NCBI GenBank assembly: GCA_949448405.1
Contig: CASTFX010000016.1
Coordinates: forward strand, 1 to 14,924
DNA length: 14,924 bases
Direction of reading: 5' to 3'
Origin: an uncultured Clostridia bacterium
Lineage (GTDB): Bacteria; Bacillota; Clostridia; TANB77; CAG-508
A model generated the notes under the pieces. That model ran no database searches. It had not been told where the DNA came from and saw only the letters and a list, made by a program, of their open reading frames with translations. The translations under genes and the position numbers were made by a program. Position 1 is the first letter of the stretch. Each line of letters begins with the position of its first letter. Of this stretch, positions 8,166-13,341 are shown piece by piece.

Positions 8166-8682
8166 ATGCTTATATATCCTAAAAAATACTTGAAAAATGT
8201 AAAGGAAATTACTTTAAATCTATTAAAAGAAAATAATATAAAAGCACTTATTTTAGATGTAGATAATACATTAATAGATTTTGAGAAAAATTTATTAGAA
8301 GGAGTAAAGGAATGGTGTGAAGATTTAAAAAGTGAAGGAATTAAATTTTACATACTTTCTAATTCTAATAAAAAAGAAAAAGTAGAAAAAGTTTCTAAAG
8401 AACTTAACATACCATATATTAATTTTGCAAAAAAGCCTCTTAAAGGTGGATTTTTGAAAATTAAAAATGTGCTAGAAATAGATAATCCAAAGGAAATAGC
8501 AGTAGTACGGAGATCAGATATTTACAGATGTAGTAGGAGCAAATAGGTCAAAAATGTATTCAATACTTACAGAACCTTTAGATAAGAAAGATATATTGAT
8601 GACAAGGATAAAAAGACCAATAGAAGATTTTATAATCAAAAGATATTTAAAAAGAGTGGGGGAAAATAAAAATGTACATTAA
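8166..8682 (+). CDS. yqeG: YqeG family HAD-type phosphatase, needs one +1 frameshift
   Basis: This is a haloacid dehalogenase superfamily IIIA phosphatase whose physiological substrate is not established. The nucleophile motif is LILDVDNTL (Asp31, Asp33); the motif II region is YILSNSN; the acidic motif is VV-G115-DQIFTDVVGANR. ATG 8166 is chosen because AAAGGAGA precedes it; the longer upstream reading has no such site. The frame breaks at CGGA 8508-8511, exactly at the G of the GDQ motif. Skipping the C gives 171 aa, essentially the length of B. subtilis YqeG. The gene ends inside the start of the prepilin peptidase gene (8672), implying coupled translation. Confidence 0.93.
8508..8511 (+). 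other. +1 frameshift site CGGA (yqeG)
   Basis: The zero-frame codons are GTA CGG, followed by A. Skipping the C gives VVGDQIFTDV, where the glycine and following aspartate form HAD motif IV. Unshifted, the frame ends at TAG 8544-8546. Confidence 0.95.
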
Positions 8683-9407
8683 TAATATACATATACTATA
8701 TTATGTATTATTTTGTATTTTAGGAGTTATTTCAGGGCAAATTTCAACATGGTGTATAAAAAGAATGCCTGAACATAAGAAAGTTATAACAAAAGAAATA
8801 TTTACAGAATTTAAAATAAACTATCCACTTATGATAATAACAGTAGTAATCTATTTAGCATTACTTGTACTATGTGGAATTAAAAATCAATTTTTACAGA
8901 ATATACAATTAATAAAATATACAATACTAACACCAATGCTAATCATAGCATTAGTGATAGACTATAAGTATCAAATAATACCAAACAGACTTAACTTAAC
9001 AATATTTGAAGTAGGATTAGTATTTGCATTCATTTCAGGACTTTATAGTATGAATCTTATGACAAATACGATACTTCGGAATGGCATTTGGTGGAGGAGT
9101 ATTCCTAATTATAACATTAATAGGAGGTTTAGTTGCAGGAAAAGAGGCAATGGGCTTTGGAGATGTTAAATTTATGGGAGCTCTAGGACTATACTTTGGA
9201 CTAGCAAATATCATAACAATATCTCTTATGGCATTTCTATTTGCAGCAGTTATAAGTGTCTTTTTACTTGTAAGTAAAATAAAGAAAAGAAGTGAATATA
9301 TACCATTTGGACCATTTATAGTAATTGCATGTTTCATAAGTATGTTAGTACCATTTGATTATGTATTTATAGCTTTAGCAAAGATTTTTACATTAGGACT
9401 ATTCTAA
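8672..9407 (+). CDS. A24 prepilin/preflagellin-type peptidase, needs one +1 frameshift
   Basis: This is an aspartic membrane protease that cleaves leader peptides of type IV pilin-like proteins. The two catalytic aspartates are visible in ALVIDYKYQIIPN (Asp97) and GFGDVKFMGAL (Asp164). About eight hydrophobic segments are present. The N-terminus (GQISTWCIKRMPEHKK) keeps a trace of the GxxxNxxxxRxP entry motif but lacks the paired CxxC of the methyltransferase domain, so it may cleave without methylating. The frame breaks at CGGA 9077-9080 (TNTIL-G136-MAFGGGVFL), matching the LGM..GGG motif. Skipping the C gives 244 aa. Unshifted, Asp164 is lost. No pilin or pilus assembly gene is in the window. 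Confidence 0.88.
9077..9080 (+). other. +1 frameshift site CGGA (prepilin peptidase)
   Basis: The zero-frame codons are CTT CGG, followed by A. Skipping the C gives ILGMAFGGGVFL, with Gly136 in a position normally glycine in this family. The site lies between the codons for the two catalytic aspartates. Confidence 0.93.
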
Positions 9408-9428
9408 TATAAAAGGGGGGTAGCCAAA

Positions 9429-10495
9429 ATGAATGAAAGGCTAAGATGGATTAGGAATAATTTAAAATCTCAAAACATTCAAGGAATGATAATATCAAAT
9501 CCTGTAAATATAAAATATCTAACTAATATAGATGCAGAAGGTGTTTTGCTATTAACTTTAAGAGAAAATATATACATAACAGATGATAGATATTTAGAGC
9601 GAGTTAGAAGAACTCTAATGATAGATGATGAGATAATAGTTACTAATGTGAGAGAAATAGGGATAGAAGACTATGAAAACTATTTTATGTTTTGTGAGAA
9701 TGTTGGATTTGAAGAAAATTATGTAACTTATGCAAAATACAAAGAATTTATGCATAAATATAAAATAAATCAGTTAGTAGAAACTGAAGGAATGATTGAA
9801 AAGCAGAGGCAAATTAAAGATGAAGAAGAAATTATTTGTATAAGAAAGGCTTGTGAAATTACAGATAATTGCTTTTCACATATATTAAAATTTATAAAAA
9901 AAGAAATGACAGAAAAAGAAATAGCTCATGAAATAGAAAGATATTTTAAGGCAAATGGAGCAGAGGGGCTAAGTTTTGAAACAATTGTTGCTTCTGGTGA
10001 AAATTCATCTTCACCTCATGCCACATTAACAGACAGAAAGATACAGTCTGGTGATATAATTACAATAGATATGGGGTGTAAATATAAAGGATATTGTTCA
10101 GATATGACAAGAACAATATTTGTAGATTATGTTCCAGATAGTATGAAAGAAGTATATGATATAGTATTAAAAAATCAGAAATTGGCTTTAACTCAAATGG
10201 AAGATGGACAGATAGTAAAACTTATATCAAAGCTTGTAGAAAGCAATTTTAAAATGTATGATTATGAATTAGTACATGCACTTCGGACATGGTGTAGGTC
10301 TTGAAGTACATGAAGGACCAATAATTCATTCAAAAAGTGAAAAAACTCTAAAAGTTCGGAATGGTAGTTACAAACGAACCTGGTATATATATACCAGGTG
10401 GATATGGTGTAAGAATAGAAGATACAGTTCTTATTACAGAAGAAGGCGCAGAAGCTCTTACAAAATCTACTAAGAATTATTGTATAATAAAGTAG
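9429..10495 (+). CDS. M24 family Xaa-Pro aminopeptidase, needs two +1 frameshifts
   Basis: This is a cytoplasmic two-metal aminopeptidase that removes N-terminal residues preceding proline (YqhT/PepP-like). The N-terminal creatinase-type domain spans about residues 1-125 and the pita-bread catalytic domain the rest. Metal ligands are Asp214 and Asp225 (IDMGCKYKGYCSDMTRT), His287 (GHGVGLEVHEGP), Glu316 (NEPGIY) and Glu330 (RIEDT). The frame breaks at CGGA 10284-10287 and CGGA 10357-10360. Skipping both extra C gives 354 aa, the normal length. The shifts fall before His287 and before Glu316, so both must occur for a complete metal site. A GGGGG ribosome binding site precedes ATG 9429. The 3' end overlaps the convergent gene by 26 bp. 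Confidence 0.94.
10284..10287 (+). other. +1 frameshift site CGGA (M24 peptidase, site 1)
   Basis: The zero-frame codons are CTT CGG, followed by A. Skipping the C gives HAL-G286-HGVGLEVHEGP, the near-invariant glycine before the metal-ligand histidine. Unshifted, TGA follows at 10302-10304. Confidence 0.96.
10357..10360 (+). other. +1 frameshift site CGGA (M24 peptidase, site 2)
   Basis: The zero-frame codons are GTT CGG, followed by A, 73 bases after site 1. Skipping the C gives LKV-G310-MVVTNEPGIY, the strongly conserved glycine of the family's (P)GMV(V/F)TxEPG motif. Confidence 0.96.
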
Positions 10496-11015
10496 AAGTT
10501 GGAATATAGAAGTCATCAGGTGGATATACATAGAAATCTTTTGGCTTTGAAATTTCTTCAATTTTTTCAATTTCTATAATGGGTATATCTCCATGATAAT
10601 ACCCTTTTTTTATTTCTCCAGTAATATTAACCCAAGTACCATCTTTGAAATTACTAGCAGAGTCAGAATGGCATAAGAACCCTACAACTAAAGTCTGATA
10701 ATTAGAATTTATTACCATATCACGAGCAAGAACAAATTCATTTTCTTGAAGGTCATAAACTCTATAGATATATCCAGAGAAGCTGATTTTTTGACCAACA
10801 TATGTATCTAAATTATCGTGAACAGCTTTTAAAATATTAGTATAATTAGTAGAATCTATATTGTATACTTTATCACTTTGTGAATTTAGTGGCTTATCTC
10901 CAGAAAAAGTCCTAAAAATTGCAATACCAGTCATAACTAAAGCAGTAGCAATAATCAATAATAAAATTAATTTAAAAATTCTAGCAGAATTAACTCGAAC
11001 ATTATATACAAACAT
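10470..11015 (-). CDS. Membrane-anchored YcgQ/DUF1980-like protein
   Basis: This 181-aa protein has one N-terminal membrane segment (about residues 13-33) and an extracytoplasmic domain. The segment VGQKISFSGYIYRVYDLQENEFVLARDMV followed by DGTWVNITGEIKKGYYHGDIPIIEIEKIEEI resembles the C-terminal half of YcgQ-type proteins (TIGR03943/DUF1980), which usually pair with a YcgR-type permease. No permease is adjacent here. An AAGGAG ribosome binding site precedes ATG 11015. The gene is intact, with no CGG codon, and converges on the M24 peptidase gene with a 26-bp overlap and no terminator between. Family recognition is from memory of the motif pattern, so moderate. Confidence 0.6.
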   Translation of the reverse strand: MFVYNVRVNSARIFKLILLLIIATALVMTGIAIFRTFSGDKPLNSQSDKVYNIDSTNYTNILKAVHDNLDTYVGQKISFSGYIYRVYDLQENEFVLARDMVINSNYQTLVVGFLCHSDSASNFKDGTWVNITGEIKKGYYHGDIPIIEIEKIEEISKPKDFYVYPPDDFYIPTSTLLYNNS

Positions 11016-11098
11016 AAAGCAAAACTCCTTTTAACAAATAGTATGAAAAGAATGATAGAAATAGAACAAGAATTAAATTAAAATTTTTGCAAAAAATG

Positions 11099-11127
11099 TT
11101 GCATTTTATAAAAAAAAGTGATAAAAT
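11099..11127 (+). promoter_or_regulatory. Promoter of pyrG, extended -10
   Basis: TTGCAT (11099-11104) and TAAAAT (11122-11127) are 17 bases apart, and TG precedes the -10 by one base (TGATAAAAT), making an extended -10. Transcription would begin near 11134, only about 16 bases before the leader hairpin. The remaining stretch 11016-11098 shows no clear signal beyond the divergent gene's ribosome binding site. Confidence 0.7.
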
Positions 11128-11149
11128 ACTAAATATTATTTATTTAAAG

Positions 11150-11203
11150 TAGATTAAAAAAAAACCCCTTTTGACGGGTAAGAAGTTTTAATCTATCTTT
11201 TTT
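11150..11203 (+). terminator. Intrinsic terminator-like attenuator in the pyrG leader
   Basis: TAGATTAAAA (11150-11159) pairs with TTTTAATCTA (11186-11195); an inner ACCC/GGGT can pair as well; a T-run follows (11197-11203). It lies between the promoter and pyrG, so it should reduce readthrough into the gene. In Gram-positive bacteria pyrG is known to use a leader terminator relieved by CTP-dependent G-slippage at a GGGC start, pairing with a C/U tract. A CCCCTTTT tract (11165-11172) is present in the hairpin, but no GGG lies at the predicted start, so that mechanism is unproven here. Confidence 0.72.
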
Positions 11204-11225
11204 TGTTTTAGAAAGGAAAAAAGTT

Positions 11226-12830
11226 ATGAGCAAGAAATATGTATTTGTAACAGGAGGAGTTGTATCAGGATTAGGAAAAGGAATAACAGCAGCGTCACTT
11301 GGAAGATTATTAAAAAACAGAGGATATAAAGTGACAAACCAAAAATTTGACCCATATATAAATTTAGATCCAGGAACTATGAGTCCATATGAACATGGAG
11401 AAGTTTTTGTAACAGATGATGGGGCTGAGACTGACTTGGACTTGGGACATTATGAAAGATTTACAGATGAAAATTTAACAAGAAATTCAAGTGTAACTTC
11501 TGGAAAAATATATCAAAGTGTTATAGATAAAGAAAGAAGAGGAGATTACTTAGGAAAAACTGTACAAGTAATACCTCATATAACTAATGAAATAAAAGAA
11601 AGAATATATAGTTTTGAAGATTCAGATATAGATATAGTAATAACAGAATTAGGTGGAACAGTAGGGGATATGGAAGGACTAGCTTTTATAGAGGCTATAA
11701 GACAAATAGGATTAGAACTTGATAAAGAAGATGTACTATACATACATGTAACTTTACTTCCATATATTTATGGTTCAAATGAACTTAAATCAAAACCTAC
11801 ACAACATTCAGTAAAAGAATTACAATCATTCGGAATAAAACCAGATATATTAGTATGTAGAAGTGAACAAGAACTTTCAGAAGAAATGAAAGGTAAAATT
11901 GCACTATTTTGTAATGTAAAAAAAGAATGTGTAATACAAAATCTAACAGCTGATAATCTATATGCAGTTCCACTAATGCTAGAAAAAGATGGATTAGCAG
12001 AAGCAGTTTGTAAACATTTAAATTTGGATAAAAAAGAACCTAAAAACGAAAAATGGGAAACAATGATTGAAAATATTAGAAAAATTGGAGACGAAACAGT
12101 AAGGATAGCAATAGTCGGAAAATACGTAAGATTAGAAGATTCTTATTTATCAGTAGCAGAGAGTTTAAGACATGGTGGATATGCAAATAATGTAAATGTT
12201 GAAATAAAATATATAGATTCAGAAACTATAACAGAAGAAAATGTAGCAGAGAAATTAAAAGGCGTTCAAGGAGTAGTTGTACCAGGAGGATTTGGAAATA
12301 GAGGAATACAAGGGAAAATAAATACAATAAAATATGTAAGAGAAAATAATATACCTTTCCTTGGAATATGTCTTGGTATGCAAATGGCAGTAGTAGAATT
12401 TATACGAAATGTTTGCAAATTAGAAGGTGTAGATTCAGAAGAATTTAGTCCAAATTGTAAAAATCCAGTTATACATATAATGGATACACAAAAGAATATA
12501 TCTAAAAAAGGCGGAACAATGAGGCTTGGAGCATATCCATGTGTATTAAAAGATGGAAGTCTTGCTCAAAAATTATATGGCAAGAAAGAAATATCAGAAA
12601 GACATAGACATAGATACGAATTTAATAATGATTATAGAGAAATAGTAGAAAAAAATGGATTAATAATATCAGGTACTTCACCAGATGGATTACTTGTTGA
12701 AATAGTAGAATATACTAAACATCCATATTTTATAGGAGGACAATTCCATCCAGAATTTAAATCAAGACCAGATAGACCTCAGGCATTATTTAGTGGACTT
12801 GTAGAAGCTGCTAAAAAAGTAAATAGATAA
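11226..12830 (+). CDS. pyrG: CTP synthase
   Basis: The enzyme converts UTP to CTP using ATP and glutamine, the last step of pyrimidine nucleotide synthesis. The N-terminal synthetase domain begins KYVFVTGGVVSGLGKGITAASLG (P-loop) and contains KFDPYINLDPGTMSPYEHGEVFVTDDGAE. The C-terminal class I glutaminase domain has Cys382 in GICLGMQ, with His508 and Glu510 in QFHPEF. It is 534 aa, the usual length, and has an AAAGGA ribosome binding site. The gene is intact; every CGG in it is a codon ending in C followed by GGA (TTC|GGA, GTC|GGA, GGC|GGA). It uses CGA for arginine (FIRNVC), so CGA is decoded normally in this organism. Confidence 0.98.
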   Translation: MSKKYVFVTGGVVSGLGKGITAASLGRLLKNRGYKVTNQKFDPYINLDPGTMSPYEHGEVFVTDDGAETDLDLGHYERFTDENLTRNSSVTSGKIYQSVIDKERRGDYLGKTVQVIPHITNEIKERIYSFEDSDIDIVITELGGTVGDMEGLAFIEAIRQIGLELDKEDVLYIHVTLLPYIYGSNELKSKPTQHSVKELQSFGIKPDILVCRSEQELSEEMKGKIALFCNVKKECVIQNLTADNLYAVPLMLEKDGLAEAVCKHLNLDKKEPKNEKWETMIENIRKIGDETVRIAIVGKYVRLEDSYLSVAESLRHGGYANNVNVEIKYIDSETITEENVAEKLKGVQGVVVPGGFGNRGIQGKINTIKYVRENNIPFLGICLGMQMAVVEFIRNVCKLEGVDSEEFSPNCKNPVIHIMDTQKNISKKGGTMRLGAYPCVLKDGSLAQKLYGKKEISERHRHRYEFNNDYREIVEKNGLIISGTSPDGLLVEIVEYTKHPYFIGGQFHPEFKSRPDRPQALFSGLVEAAKKVNR

Positions 12831-12836
12831 ATCAAG

Positions 12837-12876
12837 ATAGTCATGAACTATAACAAAATGGTTCATGGCTATTTAC
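12837..12876 (+). terminator. Probable terminator after pyrG
   Basis: ATAGTCATGAAC (12837-12848) pairs with GTTCATGGCTAT (12861-12872) with one G-U pair and a 12-base loop. The following T-run is short, so termination may be partial. Confidence 0.55.
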
Positions 12877-12955
12877 AATTATGTGAGCAAATAGTTTAGG
12901 CATTAATATATAAAGAAAAACATATGATAGATATGTGAATTTTTTGAAAATTCTA

Positions 12956-12984
12956 TTGACTTTTTTTATAAAAAGGTGTAAATT
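12956..12984 (+). promoter_or_regulatory. groESL promoter
   Basis: TTGACT (12956-12961) and TAAATT (12979-12984) are 17 bases apart. The CIRCE operator begins 4 bases downstream, covering the predicted start of transcription. Confidence 0.75.
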
Positions 12985-12987
12985 ATA

Positions 12988-13014
12988 TTAGCAGTCGTAA
13001 ATGACGAGTGCTAA
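12988..13014 (+). promoter_or_regulatory. CIRCE operator (HrcA binding site) of groESL
   Basis: TTAGCAGTC, a 9-base spacer, then GAGTGCTAA. This matches the CIRCE consensus TTAGCACTC-N9-GAGTGCTAA with one mismatch in the left arm. It places the operon under HrcA heat-shock repression. The hrcA gene is not in the window. Confidence 0.92.
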
Positions 13015-13031
13015 AAGGAGGTAGATATAAT

Positions 13032-13313
13032 ATGATTAAACCATTATGTGATAAGATTTTAATTAAAATGTGTGAGAGTGAGGACAAAACAAAAAGTGGT
13101 ATTATATTATCAGCAAATTCAAAAGAAAAACCACAAATAGCAGAAGTTATTGCAGTTGGACCAGGAGGAAAAGTAGACGGAGAAGAAGTAGAAATGCAAG
13201 TTAAGGTAAAGGATAAAGTTATTGTAAGTAAGTATGCAGGGACAGAAATAAAGTATGAAGGTGAAGATTATCTTATTGTTAAACAGTCAGATGTTCTTGC
13301 AATAGTTGATTAA
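13032..13313 (+). CDS. groES: Co-chaperonin GroES
   Basis: GroES is the 10-kDa lid of the GroEL folding chamber. The protein is 93 aa, beginning IKPLCDKILIKM, with the mobile-loop region EDKTKSGIILSANSKEKP at about residues 17-34 and the closing EGEDYLIVKQSDVLAIVD. ATG 13032 is chosen because AAGGAGG (13015-13021) precedes it; an upstream in-frame ATG at 13008 lies inside the CIRCE operator and is not credible. The gene is intact. Its only CGG is GAC|GGA. Confidence 0.97.
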   Translation: MIKPLCDKILIKMCESEDKTKSGIILSANSKEKPQIAEVIAVGPGGKVDGEEVEMQVKVKDKVIVSKYAGTEIKYEGEDYLIVKQSDVLAIVD

Positions 13314-13341
13314 TTATAAATATAATAAGGAGGAATTTGAT

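Noticed and set aside
174..10495. Reading the eight interrupted genes as pseudogenes
   Set aside because: Catalytic residues are preserved in every frame segment, lengths after correction are normal, and all breaks are one identical event type. Ordinary decay gives mixed insertions, deletions and stops.
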